Shown here: positions 16,075 through 25,380 of the stretch, one piece after another | How positions within the stretch are numbered: position 1 is the first letter of the stretch | How the letters are laid out: each line of letters opens with the position of its first letter | NCBI RefSeq assembly: GCF_030499575.1 | Contig: NZ_JASTLC010000001.1 | Span: 8,146,001-8,210,000 of the forward strand | Direction of reading: 5' to 3' | DNA from: Streptomyces sp. DG2A-72 | Lineage (GTDB): Bacteria; Actinomycetota; Actinomycetes; Streptomycetales; Streptomycetaceae | DNA: 64,000 nucleotides | Notes under the pieces: generated by a model | What the model saw: the letters and a program-made list of their open reading frames with translations, nothing else | Told to the model about the DNA's origin: nothing | Database searches by the model: none | Made by a program: the position numbers and the translations under genes

Positions 16075-18201
16075 TTATACGGGGACGCTGGCCACGCCCG
16101 CTTCCAGGAACCGCTTCCCGTTCACGCGCTCCGACACGCCCTCACGGTCCAGGTACGGCGTGATGCCGCCCAGGTGGAAGGGCCAGCCGGCGCCGGTGAT
16201 CAGGCAGAGGTCGATGTCCTGGGCCTCGGCGACGACACCCTCGTCGAGCATGAGCCCGATCTCCTGCGCCACCGCGTCCAGCACGCGCGCCCGCACCTGC
16301 TCCTCGGTCAGGACGACATCGCCCTGCTTGAGCAGCGCGGCGACCTCGGGGTCGAGTTCGGGCTTGCCGCTGTCGTAGACATAGAAGCCGCGCTTGCCCG
16401 CCTTGACGACGGCCGCGAGGTTGGGGGAGACCTTGAAGCGGTCCGGGAAGGCCCCGTTGAGGGTCTCCGAGACGTGCAGGCCGATCGCGGGGCCGACCAG
16501 CTCCAGCAGGACCAGCGGGGACATCGGCAGGCCGAGCGGCTCGACCGCCTTCTCGGCGACCTCGACCGGGGTGCCCTCGTCGATGACGTTCTGGATCTCG
16601 CCCATGAAGCGGGTGAGGATGCGGTTCACGACGAACGCCGGGGCATCCTTCACCAGAACCGCCGTCTTCTTCAGCTTCTTGGCGACCGCGAATGCCGTGG
16701 CCAGCGAGGCGTCGTCGGTCTGCTCGCCGCGGACGATCTCCAGCAGAGGCAGCACCGCGACCGGGTTGAAGAAGTGGAAGCCGACGACCCGCTCGGGGTT
16801 CTTCAGCTTCGACGCCATCTCGGTGACCGAGAGGGACGAGGTGTTGGTGGCGAGGATCGCGTGCGCCGGGGCGACCGCCTCGACCTCCGCGAACACCTGC
16901 TGCTTGACACCGATCTCCTCGAACACGGCCTCGATGATGAAGTCCGCGTCAGCGAAGCCCTCGGCCTTGTCCAGGACACCAGTCACCAGCGCCTTGAGGC
17001 GGTTGGCCTTGTCCTGGTTGATACGGCCCTTGCCGAGCAGCTTCTCGATCTCGGCGTGGACGTAGCCCACACCCTTGTCGACGCGCTCCTGGTCGATGTC
17101 GGTCAGCACGACCGGCACCTCCAGGCGGCGCAGGAAGAGGAGGGCGAGCTGGCTGGCCATCAGACCCGCGCCGACGACGCCGACCTTGGTGACCGGACGC
17201 GCCAGGTTCTTGTCCGGCGCACCGGCCGGGCGCTTGCCGCGCTTCTGCACCAGGTTGAACGCGTAGATGCCGGCGCGCAGTTCGCCACCCATGATCAGGT
17301 CGGCGAGCGCCTTGTCCTCGGCGTCGTAACCCTGCTGGAGGTCGCCGTTCTTGGCGGCGGCGATGATGTCGAGGGCACGGTAGGCGGCCGGAGCCGCCCC
17401 GTGCACCTTGCCGTCCGCGATGAAACGGCCCTTGGCGACAGCCTGGTCCCAGGCCTCACCGCGGTCGATCAGCGGGCGCTCGACCTCGACGTCGCCCTTG
17501 AGCACCTGGGCGGTCCAGATCAGCGACTGCTCCAGGAAGTCGGCGCCCTCGAAGACGGCGTCGGCGATACCCAGGTCGTAGACCTGCTGCCCCTTGAGCT
17601 GCTTGTTCTGGTTGAGGCTGTTCTCGATGATCACCGAGACGGCCTTGTCGGCGCCGATCAGGTTCGGCAGCAGCGTGCAGCCGCCCCAGCCGGGGACCAG
17701 GCCGAGGAAGACCTCGGGGAGCGAGAAGGCGGGCAGCGCCTTGGAGACGGTCCGGTACTTGCAGTGCAGACCGACCTCGACGCCACCGCCCATGGCGGCG
17801 CCGTTGTAGTACGCGAAGGTCGGCACGGCGAGGCCCGCGAGGCGCTTGAAGACCTCGTGGCCGCCCTTGCCGATGGCGAGCGCGTCGTCGTGGTTCTTCA
17901 GCAGCTCGACGCCCTTGAGGTCGGCGCCGACCGCGAAGATGAACGGCTTGCCGGTGACACCCGCACCGACGATCTCGCCGGCTGCGGCCTCCTGCTCGAC
18001 CTGGTCGATGGCGGTGTTCAGGTTCGCCAGCGAGGCCGGACCGAACGTGGTCGGCTTGGTGTGGTCGAAGCCGTTGTCGAGCGTGATCAGCGCGAAGCGC
18101 CCGGCGCCGAACGGCAGGTCGAGGTGGCGTACGTGCGCCTGGGTGACGACCTCGTCCGGGAACAGCTCGGCCGCGCCCTTCAGGAGTTCAGCGGTGCTCA
18201 C
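16075..18201 (-). CDS. fadB: Multifunctional enoyl-CoA hydratase / 3-hydroxyacyl-CoA dehydrogenase
   Basis: This 708-aa fusion enzyme performs the hydration and oxidation steps of fatty-acid beta-oxidation. The N-terminal crotonase domain contains the oxyanion-hole region NGAAMGGGVEVGLH. The C-terminal domain has the Rossmann motif KVGVVGAGLMASQLA near residue 337 and the HFFNPVAVLPLLEIVRG catalytic His block. The GTG start at 18201 overlaps the fadA stop by 4 bp (GTGA), so the two are co-translated as a trifunctional complex. Confidence 0.92.
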   Translation of the reverse strand: MSTAELLKGAAELFPDEVVTQAHVRHLDLPFGAGRFALITLDNGFDHTKPTTFGPASLANLNTAIDQVEQEAAAGEIVGAGVTGKPFIFAVGADLKGVELLKNHDDALAIGKGGHEVFKRLAGLAVPTFAYYNGAAMGGGVEVGLHCKYRTVSKALPAFSLPEVFLGLVPGWGGCTLLPNLIGADKAVSVIIENSLNQNKQLKGQQVYDLGIADAVFEGADFLEQSLIWTAQVLKGDVEVERPLIDRGEAWDQAVAKGRFIADGKVHGAAPAAYRALDIIAAAKNGDLQQGYDAEDKALADLIMGGELRAGIYAFNLVQKRGKRPAGAPDKNLARPVTKVGVVGAGLMASQLALLFLRRLEVPVVLTDIDQERVDKGVGYVHAEIEKLLGKGRINQDKANRLKALVTGVLDKAEGFADADFIIEAVFEEIGVKQQVFAEVEAVAPAHAILATNTSSLSVTEMASKLKNPERVVGFHFFNPVAVLPLLEIVRGEQTDDASLATAFAVAKKLKKTAVLVKDAPAFVVNRILTRFMGEIQNVIDEGTPVEVAEKAVEPLGLPMSPLVLLELVGPAIGLHVSETLNGAFPDRFKVSPNLAAVVKAGKRGFYVYDSGKPELDPEVAALLKQGDVVLTEEQVRARVLDAVAQEIGLMLDEGVVAEAQDIDLCLITGAGWPFHLGGITPYLDREGVSERVNGKRFLEAGVASVPV

Positions 18202-19424
18202 TTGTTGCCTCCGGCGTCCTTGTGGTGCGGGTTCTCCCAGATCACCGTGGCGCCCATGCCGAAGCCGACGCACATGGTGGTGAGGCCGTAACGGACCTCC
18301 GGCTGCTCCTCGAACTGGCGGGCCAGCTGCGTCATCAGGCGGACGCCGGAGGAGGCGAGCGGGTGACCGTAGGCGATGGCGCCGCCGTACTGGTTGACGC
18401 GCGCGTCGTCGTCCGCGATGCCGTAGTGCTCCAGGAAGGCCAGGACCTGGACGGCGAAGGCCTCGTTGATCTCGAAGAGGTTGATGTCCTCGATCGACAG
18501 ACCGGCCTGGGCCAGCGCCTTCTCGGTCGCCGGGATCGGGCCGTAGCCCATGACCTCCGGCTCTACGCCCGCAAACGCGTACGAAACGAGGCGCATCTTG
18601 ACCGGCAGGTTGTGCTCGCGGGCGAAGTCCTCGCTCGCGATGATCGACGCGGTGGCGCCGTCGTTCAGACCGGCCGCGTTACCGGCGGTGACCCGGCCGT
18701 GGACACGGAACGGGGTCTTCAGACCGGCCAGGTTCTCCAGCGTCGTACCCGGGCGCATCGGCTCGTCGGCGGTGACCAGGCCCCAGCCCGTCTCACCGGC
18801 CTCCGGGTTGGTCCGGCGCACCGAGATCGGCACCAGGTCCTGCTGGATCTTGCCGTTGGCGTACGCCTTCGCGGCCTTCTCCTGCGAGCGCACGGCGTAC
18901 TCGTCGGCGCGCTGCTTGGTGATGGTCGGGTAGCGGTCGTGCAGGTTCTCGGCGGTCATGCCCATGAACAGGGCGGACTCGTCGACCAGCTTCTCGCTCA
19001 CGAACCGCGGGTTCGGGTCCACGCCCTCGCCCATGGGGTGCCGGCCCATGTGCTCGACACCACCGGCGATGACGGCGTCGTACGCACCGAAGGCGATGGA
19101 GCCCGCGGTGGTGGTGACGGCGGTCAGCGCACCGGCGCACATGCGGTCGATCGAGTAGCCGGGCACCGACTGCGGCAGACCGGCGAGAATGCCCGCCGTC
19201 CGGCCGAGGGTCAGGCCCTGGTCGCCGATCTGCGTGGTCGCGGCGACGGCGACCTCGTCGATCTTCTTCGGGTCGAGACCGGGGTTGCGGCGCAGCAGCT
19301 CCCGGATCGCCTTCACGACAAGGTCGTCGGCGCGAGTCTCGTGGTAGATGCCCTTCGGGCCCGCCTTGCCGAACGGTGTGCGGACGCCGTCGACGAAGAC
19401 GACGTCCCTGACGGTACGAGGCAC
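18198..19424 (-). CDS. fadA: Acetyl-CoA acyltransferase (thiolase)
   Basis: This 408-aa thiolase cleaves 3-ketoacyl-CoA in the last step of beta-oxidation. The nucleophile is C96 in the segment DRMCAGALTAV. The C-terminal YGHPLASSG carries the catalytic His and MCVGFGMGA the second Cys. An ATG start follows CTGGAGGAG. It is the promoter-proximal gene of the fadAB operon, which is controlled from the region beyond 19424 where a palindrome overlaps the probable promoter. Confidence 0.93.
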   Translation of the reverse strand: MPRTVRDVVFVDGVRTPFGKAGPKGIYHETRADDLVVKAIRELLRRNPGLDPKKIDEVAVAATTQIGDQGLTLGRTAGILAGLPQSVPGYSIDRMCAGALTAVTTTAGSIAFGAYDAVIAGGVEHMGRHPMGEGVDPNPRFVSEKLVDESALFMGMTAENLHDRYPTITKQRADEYAVRSQEKAAKAYANGKIQQDLVPISVRRTNPEAGETGWGLVTADEPMRPGTTLENLAGLKTPFRVHGRVTAGNAAGLNDGATASIIASEDFAREHNLPVKMRLVSYAFAGVEPEVMGYGPIPATEKALAQAGLSIEDINLFEINEAFAVQVLAFLEHYGIADDDARVNQYGGAIAYGHPLASSGVRLMTQLARQFEEQPEVRYGLTTMCVGFGMGATVIWENPHHKDAGGNK

Positions 19425-19452
19425 GATGGCTCTCCTCCAGAGGTGCGGGACG

Positions 19453-19468
19453 CTGAGCGCTTGCTCAG
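19453..19468. promoter_or_regulatory. Palindromic operator candidate at the fadAB promoter
   Basis: Inverted repeat ctgagc-gctt-gctcag, 29 bp before the fadA ATG. On the fad (minus) strand the hexamer TAGCAT lies a few bases upstream and could be the -10 box, so the dyad would cover the transcription start. The shape resembles sites of TetR-type fatty-acid regulators; the regulator is not in this window. Confidence 0.45.
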
Positions 19469-19542
19469 ACCATGCTACTTATGGGTAACGTAGCTGCACA
19501 GCCCCGGTGGGTCGAGCGGCGAAGGTCACATCTGGACGGTGG

Positions 19543-20580
19543 CTATCCCCGCGGCGGCGCCGTCGACCCCCGCGGCGTCAGCACCGGAGTAGGCACCGGA
19601 TGCGACCCCCTCCCATCCCCCATGATCACACCGAACAGCGTCCGAGCCACATCCACCCCGAACCCGTGCACGTCATGACTCATCGCGGACAACGTGGGAT
19701 GCGTGAGCCGGCACAACTGCGAGTCGTCCCACGCCAGCAACGAAACATCCCCCGGCACCGACAACCCCATCTCCGCCGCCACCGACAACCCCGCCACAGC
19801 CATGATGTCGTTGTCGTAAACGATGGCCGTGGGCCGATCCGGCGCCGCAGCCGTCAACAGCGAGCGCGTCGCCCGCGCCCCCGCCTCACCCGAGAAGTCG
19901 GTGGCGACCTGCCAGGCCCCCGCCAGCTCCAAGGCCCGCCCCGCCTCGTCGAACGCCGCCGTACGGATGGACGTATGGCCGAGGGCCGCCGCACCCCCGA
20001 CCCGCGCGATCCGCCGGTGCCCGAGCGCCGCCAGATACCGCACGGCCTCGGTCACGGCCGTCGCGTCCTCCGTCCATACGGAGGTCAGACCCCCGGTGAG
20101 CGACGGATGCCCCACGGCCACGACCGGCATGCCGAGCCGCTCCACCACGCCCACCCTCGGGTCGTCCGCGCGGAAGTCGACCAGGATCGAACCGCCGATC
20201 TGCCGCCCCCGCCACCACGCCTCCTGGAGCCCGGCCTCCTCCTCCAGATTGCGTACGAGCCGCAGCAGCAGCGAGCAGGAGTGCTCGGTCAGCACGCTCT
20301 CCAGACCCGAGATGAACTCCATGTAGAACGGTTCCAGCCCGAGTATCTGCGCCGGCCGGCAGATCGCCAGCCCCACCACGTCCACGCGCGACCCCGCCAG
20401 CGACCGCGCCGCGAGGCTCGGTGCCCAGCCCAGCTCCCGGGCCGCCCGGAAGATCCGGTCCCGGGTCGCCTCCGACAGCCCCGGCTTGTGGTTGAAGGCG
20501 AGGGACACGGCACCCTTGGAGACACCGGCGCGCGCGGCGACGTCCTTGATGGTGACGCGGGATGTCGGCGTTTCCGTCAT
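19543..20580 (-). CDS. LacI-family transcriptional regulator
   Basis: This 345-aa LacI/GalR repressor has an N-terminal helix-turn-helix plus hinge (VTIKDVAARAGVSKGAVSLAFNHKPGLSEATRDRI, residues 9-43, then LAARSLAG), followed by a periplasmic-binding-like effector domain. Its ATG lies inside the end of the beta-mannosidase gene (4-bp overlap), so it is the second gene of that operon. It probably controls the mannosidase and the divergent sugar importer in response to an oligosaccharide. Confidence 0.85.
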   Translation of the reverse strand: MTETPTSRVTIKDVAARAGVSKGAVSLAFNHKPGLSEATRDRIFRAARELGWAPSLAARSLAGSRVDVVGLAICRPAQILGLEPFYMEFISGLESVLTEHSCSLLLRLVRNLEEEAGLQEAWWRGRQIGGSILVDFRADDPRVGVVERLGMPVVAVGHPSLTGGLTSVWTEDATAVTEAVRYLAALGHRRIARVGGAAALGHTSIRTAAFDEAGRALELAGAWQVATDFSGEAGARATRSLLTAAAPDRPTAIVYDNDIMAVAGLSVAAEMGLSVPGDVSLLAWDDSQLCRLTHPTLSAMSHDVHGFGVDVARTLFGVIMGDGRGSHPVPTPVLTPRGSTAPPRG

Positions 20581-22964
20581 CGGGTGGGCTCCACGCAGTA
20601 CAGGGCTGATCGGGCGGCGCCCGCATCGGGAGTCTTCCAGCCCCGCACACCGATGGTCACCCGCTCGCCCGGAAGCAGCGTGACCAGCCCCCGGTCGGCC
20701 CGTGCGTCCGGGTCCAGCCGGTCGGCCTGCAACAGCAGATCCCGTACGAGGGTGTGGGCCGTGACCTGTACCCCTCCCGGCACGAGCGCGACGTCGAACT
20801 CCGGCCGGACGTACGGGATTTCACGATCCGGGGCGGGAAAGTGCCACGCGCGCAGCCCGCCCCCGTCCGCGACCAGGAACTCCTTCGGACCCACCGGCTC
20901 CAACTCCCGTCGCACCCGCACCACCGCCACGGAACGCCCGCCCGCCGTGAAGCCCGCGCTCGCCTCACCGAGCACCGCGCCCTCGACAGACATCCGACGC
21001 AGCCTCAGTTCACCGGCCCATTCCTCGGCAGACTGGTTGACCGCCGCCAGCACCAGCCCGCCCTCCCTCCGCTGCACCGTCAGCAACCGGTCCGCATACA
21101 GCCGCCGCAACTCGAAGTACAACGGTTTCTCCCGCCCGTCCCCGTCGATCGCCGCCCACGACGTCACCGGCCAGCAGTCGTTGAGCTGCCATACGACCGT
21201 CCCCGCGCACACCGGCCAGTGCGACCGCCAGTGCTCGATGCCGGCGGCTACCGCACGCGCCTGATTGACCTGTGTGAGGTAGTGCCAGCGATCGAAGTCG
21301 CCCTCGGGAAACGCGAAATGACGCTCCAGGCCACGCCGCAGCTTGCCGTTTCCGTCGTCCGCCTTCTGGTGGTGCAGCATGCCGGGGGAGTCGGGCGCGA
21401 GCTCCTCACCCGGCAGCGCGCGCCGCAGCGTGGCGTGGGCGGGCGGTGCCTGCCAGCCGAACTCCGCGACAAAACGGGGGACTTCGAGCCGGTAGTCCTC
21501 ATGATCCGCCCGGTTCCACACCTCCCACGAGTGGTGCGTGCCGTGCGCCGGATCGTTCGGGTGCCGCGCCCAGGACCCGGACCAGGGACTGCCCGCCGTG
21601 TACGGCCGCGTCGGATCCAGCTCGGCGACCACCCGCGGCAGCACGCCGAGGTAGTACCCCTCGCCCCAGGAGCCCCCGTCCAGCCGCCGCTCCCAGTCCC
21701 AGTCCCTGAAGCCCCACAGGTTCTCGTTGTTCCCGTTCCACAGCACCAGCGACGGATGCGGCATCAGCCGTACGACGTTCTCCCGGGCCTCCGCATCCAC
21801 CTCGCCCCGCAGCGGCTGCTCCTCGGGGTAGGCCGCGCACGCGAACGGAAAGTCCTGCCACACCAGCAGCCCCAGTTCGTCGCACGCGTCGTAGAAGTCC
21901 TTGCTCTCGTAGATCCCGCCGCCCCACACACGCACCAGGTCCACACCCGCGTCGGCTGCCTGTCCGAGCCGCTCTCGGTAGCGGTCACGCGTCATCCGGG
22001 ACGGAAACACGTCGTCCGGGATCCAGTTGACGCCCCGCGCGAAGAGCCGCTCACCATTGACGACCAGCGTGAACCCCGATCCGTACGCATCCGGCGAGGT
22101 GTCCAGCTCGACGCTGCGGAAGCCGACGCGCCGACGCCACACGTCGAGCGCGTCGCCATCGTGCAGCAGCGTCAACTCGACGTCGTACAACGGCTGTTCA
22201 CCGGACCCCCGGGGCCACCACAGGTCCGCTTCGGGGACTTCCAGCCGTACGACGCCCCGAGTGCCGTCGATCGAGGCGCGCACCCGTGCACCGCCTGCAC
22301 CGCCCATCGTCGCCTCGACGGACAGCGGTGCCTCGACCCGGGTCCGCTCGACGTCGACGTACAACTCGACCCGCCCTGTGCCTTCTTCGACGGTGACGAG
22401 CGGGCGCACGCGGGCGATCCGCGCCGTCGACCAGTGCTCCAGCCGTACCGGGCGCCAGATCCCGGCCGTCACCAGGGTCGGCCCCCAGTCCCAGCCGAAG
22501 GAGCAGGCCATCTTGCGGATGTACGGGAAGGGCTCGGCGTAGGCCGCCGGCCGCTCGCCCAGCTTGCCGCGCACGGCCTCGGCCTCGGCGTACGCGGAGG
22601 TGAAGTGCACGGACAGGCGCCCGTGGAGACCGGTTACGTCGAATCGATGGGAGCGGTGCATATTCCGTGTGCGGCCCAGCAGCCGTCCGTCGAGCAGGAC
22701 TTCGGCGACCGTGTCGAGGCCGTCGAAGACGAGGTTGGTCTGCTCATGCCCGGATACCGCGTTCAGGTCCGTTTCATAGACCCAGTCCCGCCGCCCCACC
22801 CACGCGACCTCGGTCTCGTTCCGACCGAGAAACGGATCCGGGATCACCCCGGCCGCCAGCAGATCGGTGTGCACACAGCCGGGCACGGTGGCCGGGAGCG
22901 TGTCCCCAGTGCCTCCGGGGTGTCGCAGGATCCATCCCTCGGTGAGCGGTGCGACCTCCAGCAT
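20577..22964 (-). CDS. GH2 beta-mannosidase-like glycosidase
   Basis: This 795-aa intracellular glycoside hydrolase family 2 enzyme has no signal peptide. The N-terminal sugar-binding domain carries the family GCVHTDLLAAG and RRDWVYETD motifs. The catalytic barrel has WNGNNENLWGF, with the acid/base Glu after NN, and FVAEFGWQAPP, with the nucleophile Glu. These are the hallmark motifs of beta-mannosidases. It is transcribed with the LacI gene and divergent from an oligosaccharide importer, suggesting hydrolysis of imported manno-oligosaccharides. The substrate is inferred. Confidence 0.85.
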   Translation of the reverse strand: MLEVAPLTEGWILRHPGGTGDTLPATVPGCVHTDLLAAGVIPDPFLGRNETEVAWVGRRDWVYETDLNAVSGHEQTNLVFDGLDTVAEVLLDGRLLGRTRNMHRSHRFDVTGLHGRLSVHFTSAYAEAEAVRGKLGERPAAYAEPFPYIRKMACSFGWDWGPTLVTAGIWRPVRLEHWSTARIARVRPLVTVEEGTGRVELYVDVERTRVEAPLSVEATMGGAGGARVRASIDGTRGVVRLEVPEADLWWPRGSGEQPLYDVELTLLHDGDALDVWRRRVGFRSVELDTSPDAYGSGFTLVVNGERLFARGVNWIPDDVFPSRMTRDRYRERLGQAADAGVDLVRVWGGGIYESKDFYDACDELGLLVWQDFPFACAAYPEEQPLRGEVDAEARENVVRLMPHPSLVLWNGNNENLWGFRDWDWERRLDGGSWGEGYYLGVLPRVVAELDPTRPYTAGSPWSGSWARHPNDPAHGTHHSWEVWNRADHEDYRLEVPRFVAEFGWQAPPAHATLRRALPGEELAPDSPGMLHHQKADDGNGKLRRGLERHFAFPEGDFDRWHYLTQVNQARAVAAGIEHWRSHWPVCAGTVVWQLNDCWPVTSWAAIDGDGREKPLYFELRRLYADRLLTVQRREGGLVLAAVNQSAEEWAGELRLRRMSVEGAVLGEASAGFTAGGRSVAVVRVRRELEPVGPKEFLVADGGGLRAWHFPAPDREIPYVRPEFDVALVPGGVQVTAHTLVRDLLLQADRLDPDARADRGLVTLLPGERVTIGVRGWKTPDAGAARSALYCVEPTR

Positions 22965-23045
22965 GGGGCACTCCCTAAACCGGTCAATCCCATTACAGAG
23001 AAGGTTTCTGACACCCGTTGGCGAGATAGGGACTTTACCGGTCGA

Positions 23046-23057
23046 GAAAGCGCTGTC
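23046..23057. promoter_or_regulatory. LacI-type operator candidate in the mannosidase/importer divergent region
   Basis: The sequence gaaagcgctgtc around the palindromic centre AGCGCT (23049-23054) lies 60 bp before the importer gene, in the 146-bp divergent spacer. It resembles LacI/CebR-type half-site geometry. Two accggtc copies (near 22980 and 23037) flank it. Binding by the nearby LacI protein is inferred. Confidence 0.4.
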
Positions 23058-23110
23058 AGAGTTCCGAATCAGCCAACCCGCAGTGCTCGTCCGTCTCGTG
23101 AACGGAGCTG

Positions 23111-24427
23111 ATGCACATGTACCGCCGTACAGTCCTGGCCATTGCCGCGGGTGCCTTGCTGCTCTCGGCGTGCACCGGTACCGGAGGCTCGTCGAAGGGG
23201 GCGGATGCCGAAGCGCCCGATGATCCGGCCCAGGTGAGCGGAACCATCAAGGTGCTCACCGTGCGGACCGACCTCGTGCAGGACGGCACGATGGACCGGT
23301 ACGCCGCCGAGTTCAACAAGACCTATCCGAAGGTCGAGGTCGAATTCGAGGCCCTGACCAACTACGAGGCCGAAGTCAAGATCCGTATGAACACGGAGAA
23401 CTACGGCGACGTCCTGCTGATCCCCGCGGTTATCAAGAAGAGCGACTACCCGAAGTTCTTCGCCTCGCTGGGCACCCAGGAGGAGCGCAGCAAGAAGTAC
23501 CGCTTCACCGACTACACCACCGTCGACGGCAAGGTCTACGGTCAGAGCCCGGTCGGCGTGGCGCCCGGCTTCCTCTACAACAAGAAGGTCTGGCGTCAGG
23601 CCGGAATCACCGACTGGCCCACCACCCCGGCCGAGTTCCTGACCGCCCTGAAGGCGATCAAGTCGAAGACCGACGCCGTCCCCTACTACACCAACTTCGC
23701 CGCGGGCTGGCCGCTGACGTCGTGGACGTACGTCAACGGCTCGGTCCACTGCGACGCCGAGGCCACCACGAAGCTGGCCGAGGGCGACCCCTGGGCGCAG
23801 GACGCCGACCTGCGCGTCGGTGACACGCTGCTGCACGACATCGTCAAGCAGGGCCTGGCCGAGAAGGACCCGGCCACCACCAACTGGGAGGAGTCCAAGC
23901 CCCGGATGGCGAAGGGCGAGATCGCCACGCAGTGGCTCGGCACGTGGGCGATCGTCCAGTTCCAGGACGCCGCGAAGAAGGCCGGAGAAAACCCCGACGA
24001 CATCGGTTTCATGCCGTTTCCCGCCCAGGCGGACGGCACGTTCTGCGCGGTCGTCGCCCCCGACTACAACCAGGCCGTCAACGTCCACTCGAAACACAAG
24101 GAGGCGGCCCGCGCCTGGATCGACTGGTTCACCGACAAGTCCGGCTACGACAAGGACAACCTGGCGATCTCCCCGCTCCAGGACGCCCCGCTGCCCGAGG
24201 TGCTGAAGCCGTACGAGGACGCCGGTGTGAAGCTCATCGACCTGGACGACGCCAAGGGCGCCCAGGTGAAGCTCATCGACAACGAGTCCGAAGCCGGTAT
24301 CTACGCCCCCGAGTACCGCCAGAAACTGGTCGACGTGGCCCGCGGTGCCACCGAGGGCAGCCTCGACGATCTCTTCGCCGACCTCAGCAAGCGCTGGACC
24401 GAGGCACAGAAGTCCGTGGGGTCGTGA
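23111..24427 (+). CDS. Sugar ABC transporter substrate-binding lipoprotein
   Basis: This 438-aa family-1 binding protein has a short signal peptide ending in lipobox LLSAC. The motif KVLTVRTDLVQDGTMDRYAAEFNKTYPKVEVEFE is typical of the first lobe, and PVGVAPGFLYNKKVW is the hinge region. Starts at 23111 or 23117 (MYRR) are both possible. It is the first gene of a three-gene importer divergent from the beta-mannosidase, so a manno-oligosaccharide is a reasonable but unproven ligand. Confidence 0.85.
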   Translation: MHMYRRTVLAIAAGALLLSACTGTGGSSKGADAEAPDDPAQVSGTIKVLTVRTDLVQDGTMDRYAAEFNKTYPKVEVEFEALTNYEAEVKIRMNTENYGDVLLIPAVIKKSDYPKFFASLGTQEERSKKYRFTDYTTVDGKVYGQSPVGVAPGFLYNKKVWRQAGITDWPTTPAEFLTALKAIKSKTDAVPYYTNFAAGWPLTSWTYVNGSVHCDAEATTKLAEGDPWAQDADLRVGDTLLHDIVKQGLAEKDPATTNWEESKPRMAKGEIATQWLGTWAIVQFQDAAKKAGENPDDIGFMPFPAQADGTFCAVVAPDYNQAVNVHSKHKEAARAWIDWFTDKSGYDKDNLAISPLQDAPLPEVLKPYEDAGVKLIDLDDAKGAQVKLIDNESEAGIYAPEYRQKLVDVARGATEGSLDDLFADLSKRWTEAQKSVGS

Positions 24428-25380
24428 TGACGGACACCACCCCGAAGGCGGCCGTGCGGGCCGGGGCCGGGGCGGCGCACCTGGCCCCCGTCCCGGCCCG
24501 CGCCCCCCGCCGGGCACGCCTGTGGCGGGGCGTCACCCCCTGGCTGTTCTTGATCGCCCCGCTCGCGCTCCTGATCATCTTCACCTACGCGCCGATCGCC
24601 AACATGGTCGCGTACAGCTTCACCGACTGGGACGGCGTGAGCCCCGAGCTCAACTACACGGGCGCCGAGAACTACGCCGAGATCTTCACCCGCGAAGACC
24701 TCTTCCGCGTCTTCTTCGTAAGCGGCTACTACCTCGCCGCCTCCGTCGTCCAGATCGCGGCCGCGCTCTACTTCGCGACGATCCTGAGTTTCAACGTCCG
24801 TTTCCGGAACTTCTTCAAGGGCGTGCTCTTCTTCCCGTATCTGATCAACGGGGTAGCAATCGGTTTCGTCTTCCTCTACTTCTTCCAGGACGGCGGCACC
24901 CTCGACTCGATCCTGAGCCTCTTCGGCGTCACGACCGACCACGCCTGGCTCGGGACATCCACCTCCGCGAACGTCTCACTCGCCGGCGTCTCGGTCTGGC
25001 GCTACATGGGCCTGAACTTCGTCCTCTTCCTCGGCGCGATCCAGTCGATTCCGGGGGAGCTGTACGAGGCCGCCGAACTGGACGGCGCGAACCGCTGGCA
25101 CCAGTTCCGCTACATCATCGCGCCCGGTATCAAGCCGGTCCTGAGCCTGACGGTCATCCTCTCCATCTCGGGCTCCCTCTCGGTCTTCGAGATTCCGTAC
25201 ATCATGACCGGCGGTGCGACGGGCACGGAGACGTTCGTGATCCAGACCGTCAACCTGGCCTTCCGCTTCAACAAGACGGGGCTCGCCTCGGCCGCCGCGG
25301 TCGTGCTGCTGCTGATCATCCTCGCGGTGACCTGGGTCCAGCGGCGCCTCGTCCCCGACGACAAGGTGGACCTCGTATGA
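24427..25380 (+). CDS. Sugar ABC transporter permease (MalF-type)
   Basis: This 317-aa permease has a long Ala/Pro/Arg-rich cytoplasmic N-terminus (about 35 residues), then six hydrophobic segments. The EAA loop EAAELDGANRWHQFRYIIAP contacts the ATPase. Its ATG shares one base with the stop codon of the binding protein (TGATG). No ATPase gene is present in the operon, so a shared MsiK-type ATPase is expected. Confidence 0.85.
   Translation: MTDTTPKAAVRAGAGAAHLAPVPARAPRRARLWRGVTPWLFLIAPLALLIIFTYAPIANMVAYSFTDWDGVSPELNYTGAENYAEIFTREDLFRVFFVSGYYLAASVVQIAAALYFATILSFNVRFRNFFKGVLFFPYLINGVAIGFVFLYFFQDGGTLDSILSLFGVTTDHAWLGTSTSANVSLAGVSVWRYMGLNFVLFLGAIQSIPGELYEAAELDGANRWHQFRYIIAPGIKPVLSLTVILSISGSLSVFEIPYIMTGGATGTETFVIQTVNLAFRFNKTGLASAAAVVLLLIILAVTWVQRRLVPDDKVDLV

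Noticed and set aside
16039..18291. 750-codon frame antisense to fadB
   Set aside because: Complement of a real GC-rich gene; composition (Leu/Asp/Gly/Arg-rich) is typical of shadow frames. The same applies to the 523-codon frame opposite xylH (7643-9214) and the 590-codon frame opposite the permease (11249-13021).
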